Positions 17,644-26,702 of a stretch of DNA of 64,000 nucleotides are shown piece by piece. The notes under the pieces are model-generated. The model searched no databases, was not told the DNA's origin, and saw nothing but the letters and a program-made list of their open reading frames with translations. A program made the translations under genes and the position numbers. The first letter of the stretch is position 1, and each line of letters begins with the position of its first letter. This DNA is from Taklimakanibacter lacteus (GTDB lineage: Bacteria > Pseudomonadota > Alphaproteobacteria > Rhizobiales > Aestuariivirgaceae): positions 186,001 to 250,000 of the forward strand of contig QOZQ01000001.1 in the NCBI GenBank assembly GCA_003576695.1, in the 5' to 3' direction.

Positions 17644-18497
17644 ACCGCGAGATGCGCGGGCAGGAACCCATCGAATTCATAGGCGATCGGGCCGGTCATC
17701 AGGATGTGATTGTCATCCTGGCGCCATTCGACGACGAGATCGCCGCCGGGCAGCGTCACGGTCGCCTTGCGGTGGGTGAGCTTGATGCGCGCTGCCGCCA
17801 CCAGAGCGGCGCAGGCGCCGGTGCCGCAGGCGCGCGTCAGGCCGGCACCGCGTTCCCAGACCTTGAGCGTGATGTGGTCTTTCGCGTCGATGCGGGCGAG
17901 CGAGATATTGGCGCGCTCGGGGAAGAGCGGGTGATGTTCCAGCATCGGTCCCGCCTTGGCGAGGTCGACGATATCGAGGTCCTTCACCCAGAAGATGCAA
18001 TGCGGATTGCCGACATTGACGACCGAGGGGGAATGAATCAGCGGCGCGTCGATGGGGCCGAGCTGCAGTTCGATGTGACGCGTATCGGGGAAGGGCTCCG
18101 ACAGCGGAATGTCCTGCCAGCCGAAGCGCGGCACGCCCATATCGACGGTCACCAGGCCATTGCCGCCCTTCTCGCAGGTGAGGAAGCCGCCCAAGGTGTC
18201 GATCGTGGCTACGGTCTTGCGCTTCTCGGCGAACAGGATATCGGCGATGCAGCGTGAGGCATTGCCGCAGGATTCGACCTCGAAACCCTCATTATTCCAG
18301 ATCCGCATGCGGACATCGGCCTTGGTCGAGGGCTCGATGACGATCAGCTGGTCGCAGCCAATGCCGGTCTTGCGGTCGGCGATGGCGCGGGCCTGCTCCG
18401 GGCTGATGGACAAGGCGCGTGGACGCGCATCGAGCACGACAAAGTCATTGCCGAGCCCGTTCATCTTGCGGAATTCCATGGGTGCCAACCCGTTCAT
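17640..18497 (-). CDS. dapF: Diaminopimelate epimerase
   Basis: 285 residues, in the usual DapF range. The two catalytic cysteines are visible: Cys77 in ESCGNASRC and Cys224 in ACGTGACA; the N-terminus KMNGLGNDFVVLD is diagnostic. It interconverts LL- and meso-diaminopimelate for lysine and peptidoglycan synthesis. Two in-frame ATGs are possible (18497 and 18479). Neither has a strong ribosome site, and the second matches the usual start MEFRKMNGLGND, so the protein may be six residues shorter. Confidence 0.95.
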   Translation of the reverse strand: MNGLAPMEFRKMNGLGNDFVVLDARPRALSISPEQARAIADRKTGIGCDQLIVIEPSTKADVRMRIWNNEGFEVESCGNASRCIADILFAEKRKTVATIDTLGGFLTCEKGGNGLVTVDMGVPRFGWQDIPLSEPFPDTRHIELQLGPIDAPLIHSPSVVNVGNPHCIFWVKDLDIVDLAKAGPMLEHHPLFPERANISLARIDAKDHITLKVWERGAGLTRACGTGACAALVAAARIKLTHRKATVTLPGGDLVVEWRQDDNHILMTGPIAYEFDGFLPAHLAV

Positions 18498-18604
18498 GGC
18501 CGGTTTATATGGTGAAAGTTGCTGGAAAGGCTAGCCTTTTGCTAACCTCCCGGCAATGTTTCTGCCTTAGAGCCGCCACGATGCGGCCATATCCGGTGGA
18601 CCTC

Positions 18605-19447
18605 ATGACCGCCGATACCACGCACGGGGCCTTCGCTCCCGAAAAACGGGAAGACGAGGGCCAAAAGCTCGCCACCGCAGGCATCGCTCCGCTCGAACGG
18701 CCCAGCGCCATTACCCGGTTTTTCATGGGGATCGTCGCCCGGGCCGAAAAGCTCAATCTGAAATATGCCAGGCTCGGCAATCCGCCCGTCTATGACAACA
18801 AGGTATTCCCGTGGGTCGGCGAGATCGAGAAGGCCTATCCGCAGATCCGCGCCGAGCTCGAGCGCGTCCTGGTGCGCAAGGCTGACCTGCCGAATTTTCA
18901 GGACATCTCGGCCGACGTGAAGACGATCAGCACCGACCAGGGCTGGAAGACCTTCTTCCTTTTGGCCTTCGGCATGAAGTCGGAACAGAACATCGCCCAG
19001 TGTCCCGAGACATGGAAAGCGGTCCAGGCCATTCCCGGGCTCAAGACCGCGATGTTCTCGATCTTCGAACCGGGCAAGCACCTGCCGGCGCATCGCGGGC
19101 CCTATAATGGCGTGCTGCGCCTGCATCTCGGCATGATTGTGCCGGAGCCGCGCGACAGGATCGCCATCCGGGTGAAGGACCAGATCTGCCACTGGAGCGA
19201 GGGCAAGGTCCTGATCTTCGATGACGCCTATGAGCATGAGGCGTGGAACCACTCGGACAAGACGCGCGTCGTATTGTTCGTCGATTTCGTCAAGCCGATG
19301 CGGTTCCCGGCCAATTTCGTGAACTGGCTGTTGATGAACATCGCGCTGTTCACGCCCTTCATCCGCGAGGGCCTCGACAATCACAAGGAATGGGAAAAGC
19401 GCTTCTACGCCCAGGCGGAAGCGCTCAGGAACCGGCCGCAGAACTGA
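18605..19447 (+). CDS. Aspartyl/asparaginyl beta-hydroxylase family dioxygenase (LpxO-like)
   Basis: About 280 residues. The 2OG-Fe(II) cupin core is clear: FEPGKHLPAHRGPYNGVLRLHLGM supplies a metal His, FDDAYEHEAWNHSD the second His and TRVVLFVDF the 2-oxoglutarate Arg. Family members hydroxylate protein Asp/Asn or, in LpxO, the secondary acyl chain of lipid A. The hydrophobic C-terminal FVNWLLMNIALFTP supports a membrane-associated, LpxO-like role. ATG 18605 follows GGTGG and is preferred; ATG 18581 is an alternative. The longer frame overlaps dapF and is rejected. Confidence 0.82.
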   Translation: MTADTTHGAFAPEKREDEGQKLATAGIAPLERPSAITRFFMGIVARAEKLNLKYARLGNPPVYDNKVFPWVGEIEKAYPQIRAELERVLVRKADLPNFQDISADVKTISTDQGWKTFFLLAFGMKSEQNIAQCPETWKAVQAIPGLKTAMFSIFEPGKHLPAHRGPYNGVLRLHLGMIVPEPRDRIAIRVKDQICHWSEGKVLIFDDAYEHEAWNHSDKTRVVLFVDFVKPMRFPANFVNWLLMNIALFTPFIREGLDNHKEWEKRFYAQAEALRNRPQN

Positions 19448-19463
19448 GCGGCAATCCTCTCAA

Positions 19464-19567
19464 CCGTCATCCCGGCGAAAGCCGGGACCCATTGAATTTT
19501 ATCCACGCGATGAGCGCTTCCCAGGTTGCGCTTATTCAGGGGGTCCCGGCTTTCGCCGGGATGACGG
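19464..19567. repeat. Palindromic repeat with GTCATCCCGGCGAAAGCCGG ends, copy 1
   Basis: Inverted arms of about 30 bp (CCGTCATCCCGG... and ...CCGGGATGACGG) flank about 40 bp of unrelated sequence. The same arms occur at 27699-27799. Each arm itself contains the small palindrome CCGGCGAAAGCCGG. It lies between convergently placed transcription and the next gene and may act as a bidirectional terminator. Confidence 0.9.
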
Positions 19568-19694
19568 AATATTGTTTTCGGGAGCGTCAGTTCGATCATG
19601 GCAACTGCGGGAACTGTACCCATCAATTCCCGCAATATGTCTCATCAAAAAATTTGGCTGGACGACATCTTCCGCGGCGGGTCATGGATTGCGC

Positions 19695-20954
19695 ATGACC
19701 AGCACCCATGCTTCGCCAGCCGCTTCCGCTCGCCACCTCAATCCCTGGATCGTCGTCTGGCTGTGCTTTGCCGTCCTCTCCATCGTGATGTCGGCGCGCC
19801 AGGTCGTCTCGATCATGACGGATGACTGGACGAAGACGCTCGGCTGGTCGAAGACCTTCATCAGCTCGGGCCAGTCGGTGGCGCTTGTCATGGTCGCCAT
19901 CGTGGCGCCGATCGCCGGCAACCTCGCCGACCGCTATGGCGCGCGTCTCATGCTCGCGGCAGGCCTTCTCATTGTCGCGGCCGGCCTCCTGCTGTTCGCC
20001 GCCTACCCGGTCGCCGCACTTTATATAGTGGGCTATGGCCTTGTCGGTGGGGTCGGCTTTGCCACCGCCAACATGCATCTGATCTCGACCGCCATCGCCA
20101 AGCTCTTTACCGAGCAGCGCGGCCTTGCCACCGGCATCGCCAATTCGGGCGCCACGGCCGGGCAGTTCATCACCGTGCCCCTGGTGACGGCGGGGCTTGC
20201 CTATGTGAGCTGGCAATGGAGCATCATCGCCGTGGCGACCGTCTGCATCGTCATGGCAGTGGTCATCTGGATCGCCCTCAAGCCGGCAGCGGGCTCCACG
20301 GCCGAAGCCAGGACGGCGCTGGCGGAGCCGCAGGAGGCCTTGTGGGGGCGGCTCAAATTCCTCCTCACCAACCCGACCTTCCACATTCTCTATTGGAGCT
20401 TCTTCATCTGCGGCGTCACCACCACCGGCGCCATCGAGACGCATTTCCTGCCCTATGCCGCCTTTTGCGGATTCCCGCCGGTGCCGGCGTCCGGCGTCTA
20501 TGGCGGCATCATGGCGATCAACCTCGGCGGCATGTTCCTCGCCGGCTGGCTCACCGACAAGGTCAACCGGCCGCTGCTCCTGGGCACCATCTACATCGTG
20601 CGCTCCTTCTCCTTCCTCGTCCTCATGAATGTCGGGGTGAGCTATGAGATGCTGTTCGTCTTCGCGGTGATCTACGGCATCTTCGATTATTCGACGGTGC
20701 CGCCGACCGCGAGCCTCGCCGCCTCGCATCTCGGCCTCAAGATCATGGGCCTCGCCATGGGACTGATCAGTGGCGGCCATGCGCTGGGCGGCGCGCTCGG
20801 CTCCTTCATGGGCGGCTATCTGTTCGATCTCTTCGCCCGCTATACGGAAATGTGGTGGGCCGCCTTCGCCACCGCAGTGATCGCGGGCCTCATGGTCTAT
20901 TTCGTCAAGGAAGACCGGCCGAAAAGAGGGTTAATCCTGGCGCCCGCTGTTTGA
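19695..20954 (+). CDS. MFS transporter (OxlT/monocarboxylate type)
   Basis: 419 residues, twelve predicted membrane helices. The inter-helix loops have the MFS motif NLADRYGARL after helix 2 and a related GWLTDKVNRPLL after helix 8. The N-terminal WIVVWLCFAVLSIVMSARQ and TLGWSKTFIS resemble the oxalate/formate antiporter-monocarboxylate branch. ATG 19695 has GGAT six nt upstream; the frame continues 41 codons upstream through intergenic repeat sequence and is not used. Substrate unknown, probably an organic acid. The FAD oxidase gene follows 83 bp later on the same strand. Confidence 0.87.
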   Translation: MTSTHASPAASARHLNPWIVVWLCFAVLSIVMSARQVVSIMTDDWTKTLGWSKTFISSGQSVALVMVAIVAPIAGNLADRYGARLMLAAGLLIVAAGLLLFAAYPVAALYIVGYGLVGGVGFATANMHLISTAIAKLFTEQRGLATGIANSGATAGQFITVPLVTAGLAYVSWQWSIIAVATVCIVMAVVIWIALKPAAGSTAEARTALAEPQEALWGRLKFLLTNPTFHILYWSFFICGVTTTGAIETHFLPYAAFCGFPPVPASGVYGGIMAINLGGMFLAGWLTDKVNRPLLLGTIYIVRSFSFLVLMNVGVSYEMLFVFAVIYGIFDYSTVPPTASLAASHLGLKIMGLAMGLISGGHALGGALGSFMGGYLFDLFARYTEMWWAAFATAVIAGLMVYFVKEDRPKRGLILAPAV

Positions 20955-21037
20955 TGCCCGCAATTCAGACTTGCCTTCGGGCCTAGGTGGGGACATTCTG
21001 ACGCGGCGGGAGAGGCGTTCCACGCACGGAGCGCAGC

Positions 21038-22273
21038 ATGACTTCATCTGTAGATGTCCTCATTGTCGGTGCCGGAGCCGCGGGGCTCGGGGCGGCGAAA
21101 GCCTTGATCGCGCAAGGCAAGTCGGTGCGCGTGCTGGAAGCGCAGAACCGTATCGGCGGGCGCGCTTACACCGTGACCGAAAAATTCGGCATTCCCTTCG
21201 ACTGGGGCTGCGCCTGGATGCATGCGGCCGACCGCAATCCGTTCTTCGATGAAGGCATCGCGCAACACGCCACGCTTCAGCATCACGATCTCAATCTCGA
21301 CCGGCTCTATTTCGGCGCGAGGCGCGCCACCGCGATCGAGATGGCCAAGATGTTCAAGGCCGATTTCAGCCTCGCGGCCCTTCTCGAGCACAAGACCGCC
21401 AAGGGCGACAGGCTTGCCGAGTTGCTCGAGGCGAGCCCTATCGGTGCCGCGGCCGCGACCTATGCGGGACCCATGGATTTTGCTCAGGACACGGATGAAA
21501 TCTCCGTCGCCGACCTCATGGCCGCCGCCGATCTCGACCCCAACTTCCTGGTGCGCGAGGGCTTTGGTTCGGTCGTTCACAGCTGGGGCCGCTCCGTGCC
21601 GGTCGAGCTCGAAACGCCGGTGAAACGCCTGCGCTGGGACGGGCCCGGCGTCATCGCCGAGACGCCGCGCGGCGAAATGGCGGCCAGAATGGCGATCGTG
21701 ACGGTGTCGATGGGCGCGCTGGCTTTCGGGGGCTTGCGCTTCTCTCCCGACCTTCCGCTCGCGCATGACGAAGCGGTCCATAGTCTGCCGATGGGGCTCC
21801 TCACCAAGATCCCGCTCGAGATCAAAGGCGACCGGCACGGCGTCAAACCCTTCGAGGATATCCTGATCGAGCGCCACGGGCATCACGACATCTACTTCCT
21901 GTGCTTCCCCTTCGACTGCGATCTCTTGATCGGCTTTGTCGGCGGCGATTTCGCCTGGGAACTCTCGGCGGCGGGCGAGGCGGCGGCGGTCGATTTCGCG
22001 GTGCAGAGCCTGGCGCGCAGCTTCGGATCGGCCATCGAGAAGCAGATCGGGCGCAGCGCCATGACCGACTGGGGCGCCAATCCCTTCACGCGCGGCGCCT
22101 ATGCGGCGGCGCGGCCCGGTTTTGCGACCGCGCGCAAGACCCTCATGGAGCCGGTGGGTGAGCGCATATTCTTTGCCGGCGAGGCGCTGGGCGGCGGGCT
22201 GGTGCAAACCTGTGCGGGCGCGCGGCTTTCGGGCGAGGCGGTGGCGGCGAAGGTCTGCGAGCGGCTTAAATAG
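21038..22273 (+). CDS. Flavin-containing amine oxidase-like FAD oxidoreductase
   Basis: 411 residues. The N-terminal FAD-binding motif GAGAAGLGAAKALIAQGKSV is followed by RIGGRAYT, the GG motif of the monoamine oxidase family. The C-terminal flavin-contact segment RIFFAGEALGGGLVQTCAGA is also typical. It should oxidise an amine with O2 as acceptor; the substrate is not predictable. A short 411-residue length and no export signal suggest a cytoplasmic enzyme. It ends about 50 bp before the structured ffh leader. Confidence 0.85.
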   Translation: MTSSVDVLIVGAGAAGLGAAKALIAQGKSVRVLEAQNRIGGRAYTVTEKFGIPFDWGCAWMHAADRNPFFDEGIAQHATLQHHDLNLDRLYFGARRATAIEMAKMFKADFSLAALLEHKTAKGDRLAELLEASPIGAAAATYAGPMDFAQDTDEISVADLMAAADLDPNFLVREGFGSVVHSWGRSVPVELETPVKRLRWDGPGVIAETPRGEMAARMAIVTVSMGALAFGGLRFSPDLPLAHDEAVHSLPMGLLTKIPLEIKGDRHGVKPFEDILIERHGHHDIYFLCFPFDCDLLIGFVGGDFAWELSAAGEAAAVDFAVQSLARSFGSAIEKQIGRSAMTDWGANPFTRGAYAAARPGFATARKTLMEPVGERIFFAGEALGGGLVQTCAGARLSGEAVAAKVCERLK

Positions 22274-22323
22274 GAAGCAAGCCCTAAGATTGGGCGTGAT
22301 TGACTTTTGGACGGCCTCCCCCT

Positions 22324-22438
22324 AGAACACCCCCGAATTTCAGACGCTTGAACGTCTCAAGGCCTCATCACACATGGGTTGAACCCGGGAGGTGATGCGG
22401 TCCCGCATCCGGCAGCGCGTGGCGCCCCCGGGTGTTTT
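22324..22438 (+). promoter_or_regulatory. Structured 5' leader upstream of ffh
   Basis: The closing stem pairs 22324-22332 with 22430-22438, including a perfect AACACCC/GGGTGTT core. Inside are a CTTGA/TCAAG hairpin (22347-22361) and a long hairpin CCTCATCAC/GTGATGCGG (22363-22371 with 22392-22400, one mismatch) capped by GGG/CCC. A competing hairpin GATGCG/CGCATC (22394-22399 with 22404-22409) uses the same bases, so the two folds are exclusive. A run of five T follows the closing stem 27 nt before the ffh start. It lacks the GGAA-loop and asymmetric-bulge signature of SRP RNA. The function is inferred only from structure and position. Confidence 0.5.
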
Positions 22439-22465
22439 TGCGTTTGGGCGAAAAGGAACCTTTGT

Positions 22466-24034
22466 ATGTTCGAGACACTGCAAGAGCGGCTTTCCGGCAT
22501 CCTCGACAAGCTCACCGGGCGGGGTGCGCTGTCGGAGGCCGATGTCGATGCGGCGATGCGCGAAGTGAGGCGCGCACTGCTCGAGGCCGATGTGGCGCTC
22601 GACGTGGTGCGCGGCTTCATCGACAAGGTGAAGGCCAAGGCGGTCGGCGCCGATGTGGTCAAGTCGGTGACGCCCGGCCAGATGGTCGTGAAGATCGTCC
22701 ATGACGAACTGGTCGCCGTCCTGGGCTCGGAAGGTGCCACGCTCAATCTCAGGGCCTCGCCGCCGGTGCCGATCCTGATGGTCGGCCTCCAGGGCTCGGG
22801 CAAGACGACCACCACGGCCAAGATCGCCAAGCGTCTGCAGGAGCGCGAGAAGCGCAAGGTGCTGATGGCCTCGCTCGATACGCGGAGGCCCGCGGCGCAG
22901 GAGCAACTCGCCATTCTCGGTCAGCAGACGGGCGTCGAGACCCTGCCCATCATCAAGAGCGAAACGCCGGTCGATATCGCCAGACGCGCCATGTCGGAAG
23001 CGAGGCGCGGCGGCTTCGATGTGGTCATGCTCGATACCGCCGGCCGTCTTCACATCGATGAGGAACTTCTCGCCGAAGCGGCGGCGGTGCGCGACATCGC
23101 CAGGCCCAATGAAACGCTGCTCGTCGCCGATGCGCTGACCGGCCAGGATGCCGTCAACCTTGCCCGGGCCTTCGACGAGAAGATCGGCATCACCGGCATC
23201 GTGCTCACCCGCATCGACGGCGACGGCCGCGGTGGTGCGGCGCTGTCGATGCGCGCCGTCACCGGCAAGCCGATCAAGCTCATGGGCACCGGTGAAAAGC
23301 TCGACGGGCTCGAGGATTTCCACCCGCAGCGCATCGCCGGGCGCATTCTCGGCATGGGCGACGTGGTCAGCCTGGTCGAGAAAGCGGCGCAGTCGATCGA
23401 TGCCGAGAAAGCCAAGCGCATCGCCCAGCGCATGCAGAAAGGCGCCTTCGATCTCGAGGATCTCGCCGATCAGCTGACCCAGCTGCAGAAGCTCGGCGGC
23501 ATGTCGGGCATGATGGGATTGCTGCCCGGCATGGGCAAGATCAAGAAGCAGCTCGAAGGCGTCGATCTCGACAATTCGGTGCTGAAGCGCCAGATGGCGA
23601 TCATCGGCTCGATGACGAAATTCGAGAAGCGCAATCCGAAAGTGATGAATGCCGCGCGCAAGAAGCGGGTCGCGGCGGGCTCCGGCACCAAGGTCGAGGA
23701 AATCAACCGCCTGCTCAAGATGCATGTCCAGATGGCGGACATGATGAAGAAGATGGGCGGCAACAAGGGCCTGATGAGCCGCATGTTCGGCGGCAAAGGT
23801 GCGCCCGACGCAGCCGAGATGGAGAAGATGCAGGCCGAGCTCGCCAAGATGGATCCCAATGCGATCCCGGCCGAGCTGAAAGAGATGATGCCGGGCGGGG
23901 CTTTGCCCGATATGTCGAAGCTGCCGACAGGCCTTCCGGGCCTCGGCGGGGCCAAGCTTCCCGGCCTCGGCGGATTGCCGGGCCTGGGCGGCTCGCCCTT
24001 CAGGGGCCTGCCGGGGCTGGGCAAGAAGAAATGA
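22466..24034 (+). CDS. ffh: Signal recognition particle protein Ffh
   Basis: 522 residues. The N domain spans 1-90. The G domain has P-loop GLQGSGKTTTTAK (107-119), the DTRRPAA motif, DTAGR and TRIDGDGRGGAAL. The methionine-rich M domain covers about 295-460 with the SRP-RNA-binding block. The last ~55 residues are a low-complexity tail of PGLGG-like repeats. Ffh with SRP RNA captures nascent membrane proteins and delivers them to FtsY. AAGGAA precedes ATG 22466. It heads the ffh-rpsP-rimM-trmD-rplS series. Confidence 0.97.
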   Translation: MFETLQERLSGILDKLTGRGALSEADVDAAMREVRRALLEADVALDVVRGFIDKVKAKAVGADVVKSVTPGQMVVKIVHDELVAVLGSEGATLNLRASPPVPILMVGLQGSGKTTTTAKIAKRLQEREKRKVLMASLDTRRPAAQEQLAILGQQTGVETLPIIKSETPVDIARRAMSEARRGGFDVVMLDTAGRLHIDEELLAEAAAVRDIARPNETLLVADALTGQDAVNLARAFDEKIGITGIVLTRIDGDGRGGAALSMRAVTGKPIKLMGTGEKLDGLEDFHPQRIAGRILGMGDVVSLVEKAAQSIDAEKAKRIAQRMQKGAFDLEDLADQLTQLQKLGGMSGMMGLLPGMGKIKKQLEGVDLDNSVLKRQMAIIGSMTKFEKRNPKVMNAARKKRVAAGSGTKVEEINRLLKMHVQMADMMKKMGGNKGLMSRMFGGKGAPDAAEMEKMQAELAKMDPNAIPAELKEMMPGGALPDMSKLPTGLPGLGGAKLPGLGGLPGLGGSPFRGLPGLGKKK

Positions 24035-24035
24035 C

Positions 24036-24536
24036 ATGGCGCCCGAGCTCGCCACCCAAAGGCTGCGCTTGCGCTTCTGGCGCGAGAGCGATGTCGATCC
24101 TTTCCTCGCCTTCTATCGCGATCCCCAATCGGCGGCGATCTATGGCGCAGACGTCCAGCGCAGCGATGTGTGGCGGCGCGTGGCGCTCTTCGTCGGCCAC
24201 TGGCAGTTGCGCGGCTACGGCCCTTGGGCGCTGGAAGACCGCGCCAGCGGCAAATTCGCGGGCTCTTGCGGGCTGTGGTTCCCGGACGGCTGGGGTGATC
24301 CCGAAGTCGGCTGGAACATCATGCCGGAATTCCGTGGGCTCGGTTATGCCGTCGAGGCGGCAATCCGTGCGCGTGACTATGGCTATCGCGAGAAGGGGCT
24401 TCCCCGTCTCGTCAGCTACATCGATCCCGGCAACTCGGCGTCACTGCGTGTCGCCGAGAAGCTCGGTGCCGTGCCGGATGGAGAATTCCTCATGCATGGC
24501 AAGCCCCACCATGTCTATCTGCATATCCAACACTGA
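24036..24536 (+). CDS. GNAT acetyltransferase, RimJ/RimL type
   Basis: 166 residues. It starts with APELATQRLRLRFWRESD, the RimJ/RimL-type first strand. The acetyl-CoA loop is EFRGLGYAVEAA, and YIDPGNSASLRVAEKLGAV is the C-terminal signature. It begins one base after the ffh stop codon, so translation must be coupled to ffh, and rpsP follows 19 nt later. Position inside an operon of SRP and ribosomal genes suggests, but does not prove, a ribosomal-protein or other translational substrate. Confidence 0.85.
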   Translation: MAPELATQRLRLRFWRESDVDPFLAFYRDPQSAAIYGADVQRSDVWRRVALFVGHWQLRGYGPWALEDRASGKFAGSCGLWFPDGWGDPEVGWNIMPEFRGLGYAVEAAIRARDYGYREKGLPRLVSYIDPGNSASLRVAEKLGAVPDGEFLMHGKPHHVYLHIQH

Positions 24537-24555
24537 CATATCCAAGGAGAACTAG

Positions 24556-24933
24556 ATGTCACTGAAAATCAGACTGTCGCGCGCCGGCTCGAAGAAGCGG
24601 CCCTATTACCACATCGTGGTTGCCGATGCGGCGTCGCCCCGCGACGGCAAGTTCATCGACGTGGTCGGCGCCTTCAACCCGATGCTCGGCAAGACCGACG
24701 AGAAGCGCGTCCAGCTCGATGCCGAGAAGGCCGCCGCCTGGCTCAAGAAGGGCGCCCAGCCGACCGATCGCGTGCTGCGCTTCCTCGACAAGGCCGGCCT
24801 CAAGAAGCGCGACGCCCGCAACAACCCGAAGAAGGCTCTCCCCGGCAAGAAGCGCCTGGAGCGTGAGAAGGCCCAGGCCGACGCCGCCGCCAAGGCCGCC
24901 GAGGCCGCTGCCGCTGCAGCACCGCAGAGCTAA
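24556..24933 (+). CDS. rpsP: 30S ribosomal protein S16
   Basis: 125 residues. The N-terminal [22 protein letters not shown] is diagnostic. The conserved domain ends near residue 85; a Lys/Ala-rich tail ([20 protein letters not shown]) extends it, as in other alphaproteobacteria. An AAGGAG ribosome site precedes the start. Small-subunit assembly protein, followed by rimM after 9 nt. Confidence 0.98.
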   Translation: MSLKIRLSRAGSKKRPYYHIVVADAASPRDGKFIDVVGAFNPMLGKTDEKRVQLDAEKAAAWLKKGAQPTDRVLRFLDKAGLKKRDARNNPKKALPGKKRLEREKAQADAAAKAAEAAAAAAPQS

Positions 24934-24942
24934 GGTCAAGGG

Positions 24943-25476
24943 ATGGCCTCGCCCGGCGATAAAGTGCTGGCCGGTGTCATTACGGCCGCGCATGGCATCA
25001 AGGGCGAGGTGAAGCTCAGGAGCTTCACTGCCGAGCCTGAAGCGATCGGCTCCTATGGGCCGCTCACGACGGCGCGGGGCGAAAGCCTCGAGATCGAGAA
25101 GCTTAAAGTCCAGAAGGATGGCTTCATCGCCATGCTGAAGGGCGTGCGTGACCGCAACCGGGCCGAGGCCCTGAAAGGTGCGGAGCTTTTCCTCTGGCGC
25201 GCGCAGCTGCCGGAACCCGAAGATGATGAGGTCTATATGCATGACCTCATCGGGGTGACGGCGCTGAGCCCGGCAGGCGAGAAATTCGGGACGGTCGTCG
25301 CGGTGCCGAATTTCGGTGCCGGCGATCTGCTCGAGATCCGCCGCGAGGGTATTGCGGAGACGGTGCTGGTGCCTTTCGCTGAAACCTATGTGCCGAGGAT
25401 CGATCTCGCGAAGAGAGAGCTGACCCTCGATCTGCCCGAGACCTATCTCGATGAAGCCGAACCGGATGAGCGATGA
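24943..25476 (+). CDS. rimM: Ribosome maturation factor RimM
   Basis: 177 residues. RimM N-terminal beta-barrel ([21 protein letters not shown]) plus a C-terminal PRC-barrel ([20 protein letters not shown]). It assists maturation of the 30S head near S19. Coupled to trmD by a 4-nt overlap. Confidence 0.97.
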   Translation: MASPGDKVLAGVITAAHGIKGEVKLRSFTAEPEAIGSYGPLTTARGESLEIEKLKVQKDGFIAMLKGVRDRNRAEALKGAELFLWRAQLPEPEDDEVYMHDLIGVTALSPAGEKFGTVVAVPNFGAGDLLEIRREGIAETVLVPFAETYVPRIDLAKRELTLDLPETYLDEAEPDER

Positions 25477-26165
25477 GCTGGCGCGCCACCATATTGACGC
25501 TGTTCCCGGAAATGTTTCCGGGACCGCTCGGCACGTCGCTGGCCGGCAAGGCGCTCAATGCCGGCATCTGGTCGATGGAGGTGCGCGACATCAGAAACGC
25601 CGCCACCGACCGGCATCGCACGGTGGATGATTCACCCGCCGGTGGGGGGCCCGGCATGGTGATGAAGCCCGATATCCTGGCGCAGGCCATCGATCAGGCC
25701 GACCATAAGGGGCCGAGGCTCCTGATGTCGCCCCGGGGCGAGCGCCTGACGCAAGGCCTGGTGCGCCATCTGGCGGCGGGGCCGGGAGCGCTCATCATCT
25801 GCGGCCGGTTCGAGGGCGTCGATGAAAGGGTGATCGAGCGGCGGCAATTGCGCGAGGTCTCGCTCGGCGATTTCGTGCTGTCGGGCGGAGAGCCGGCGGC
25901 GCTGGCGCTTTTGGACGCGGTGGTCAGGCTTCTGCCGGGCGTCATGGGCGATGAGCGCTCGGGGCATGAGGAAAGCTTCGAGGACGGACTATTGGAACAG
26001 CCCCAATATACCCGCCCCAGGAGCTGGGAAGGTCTTGAAATTCCTGAGATTTTGCTCTCCGGCGACCACAAGGCGATGAGCCGCTGGAAGAAGGAGCAAA
26101 GGGAAAGGCTGACCGAGAAGCGCCGCGCCGATCTTTGGCAGGCTTATGTGCAGAGAAAGAATTGA
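25473..26165 (+). CDS. trmD: tRNA (guanine37-N1)-methyltransferase
   Basis: 230 residues, SPOUT methyltransferase. The trefoil-knot motifs are visible: [28 protein letters not shown] and [17 protein letters not shown], with [21 protein letters not shown] in the linker before the C-terminal helix bundle. It methylates G37 of tRNAs reading CNN codons to prevent frameshifting. ATGA overlap with rimM. Confidence 0.98.
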   Translation: MSWRATILTLFPEMFPGPLGTSLAGKALNAGIWSMEVRDIRNAATDRHRTVDDSPAGGGPGMVMKPDILAQAIDQADHKGPRLLMSPRGERLTQGLVRHLAAGPGALIICGRFEGVDERVIERRQLREVSLGDFVLSGGEPAALALLDAVVRLLPGVMGDERSGHEESFEDGLLEQPQYTRPRSWEGLEIPEILLSGDHKAMSRWKKEQRERLTEKRRADLWQAYVQRKN

Positions 26166-26217
26166 TTTTACCCGGCTCAGCGTGTAGAGAGCCGCAACTC
26201 CAAAAGGACGTATAATT

Positions 26218-26640
26218 ATGAATATCATCGAGCAGCTCGAAAAAGAGCAGGTAGCGGTGGTGGCTGCGAAGCGCGCCGTCCCCGAATTCGCCCCTGGCGA
26301 CACGGTCATCGTCAATGTGAAAGTGGTCGAAGGCGACCGCAGCCGCGTGCAGGCCTATGAAGGCGTGGTGATCGCGCGTTCGGGCGGCGGCCTCAACGAG
26401 AACTTCACCGTCCGCAAGATCTCCTATGGCGAAGGCGTCGAGCGCGTCTTCCCGGTCTATTCGCCGCTGATCGATTCGATCAAGGTGGTGCGCCGCGGCG
26501 ATGTGCGTCGCGCCAAGCTCTATTACCTGCGCGGCCGCACCGGCAAGTCGGCGCGCATCGCCGAGAAGCAGCGGGCACTTGTTCCGGGTGCGTCGGACGC
26601 GGTTCCGGTCACCGAGGCGAGCGAAGCCGACAAGGCATAA
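26218..26640 (+). CDS. rplS: 50S ribosomal protein L19
   Basis: 140 residues. The L19 core IIEQLEKEQ...[28 protein letters not shown] is complete, and [22 protein letters not shown] and [17 protein letters not shown] follow. A ~20-residue acidic tail ends the protein. It lies at the 30S-50S interface. AAAGGA precedes the start. A strong terminator follows 26 nt after the stop, marking the end of the ffh-rplS unit. Confidence 0.98.
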   Translation: MNIIEQLEKEQVAVVAAKRAVPEFAPGDTVIVNVKVVEGDRSRVQAYEGVVIARSGGGLNENFTVRKISYGEGVERVFPVYSPLIDSIKVVRRGDVRRAKLYYLRGRTGKSARIAEKQRALVPGASDAVPVTEASEADKA

Positions 26641-26666
26641 TTCTAAAGTTCAGCTCTGAATTGGCG

Positions 26667-26701
26667 CGGGCCAGCTCAACGAGTTGGCCCGTTTCTTTTT
26701 T
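26667..26701 (+). terminator. Rho-independent terminator after rplS
   Basis: A perfect 7-bp stem CGGGCCA/TGGCCCG (26667-26673 with 26685-26691) is followed directly by GTTTCTTTTTT. It closes the ffh-rpsP-rimM-trmD-rplS unit. Confidence 0.9.
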
Positions 26702-26702
26702 A

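Noticed and set aside
22324-22438. SRP (4.5S) RNA gene next to ffh
   Set aside because: The structured segment lacks the GGAA-type tetraloop and the asymmetric internal loop with AGCAG, and it is in the ffh leader rather than an independent gene.
22340-24055. A 571-codon open frame antisense to ffh
   Set aside because: It mirrors ffh almost exactly, is rich in His/Arg/Asp/Leu as expected for the reverse of high-GC coding DNA, has no recognisable domain and no ribosome site.
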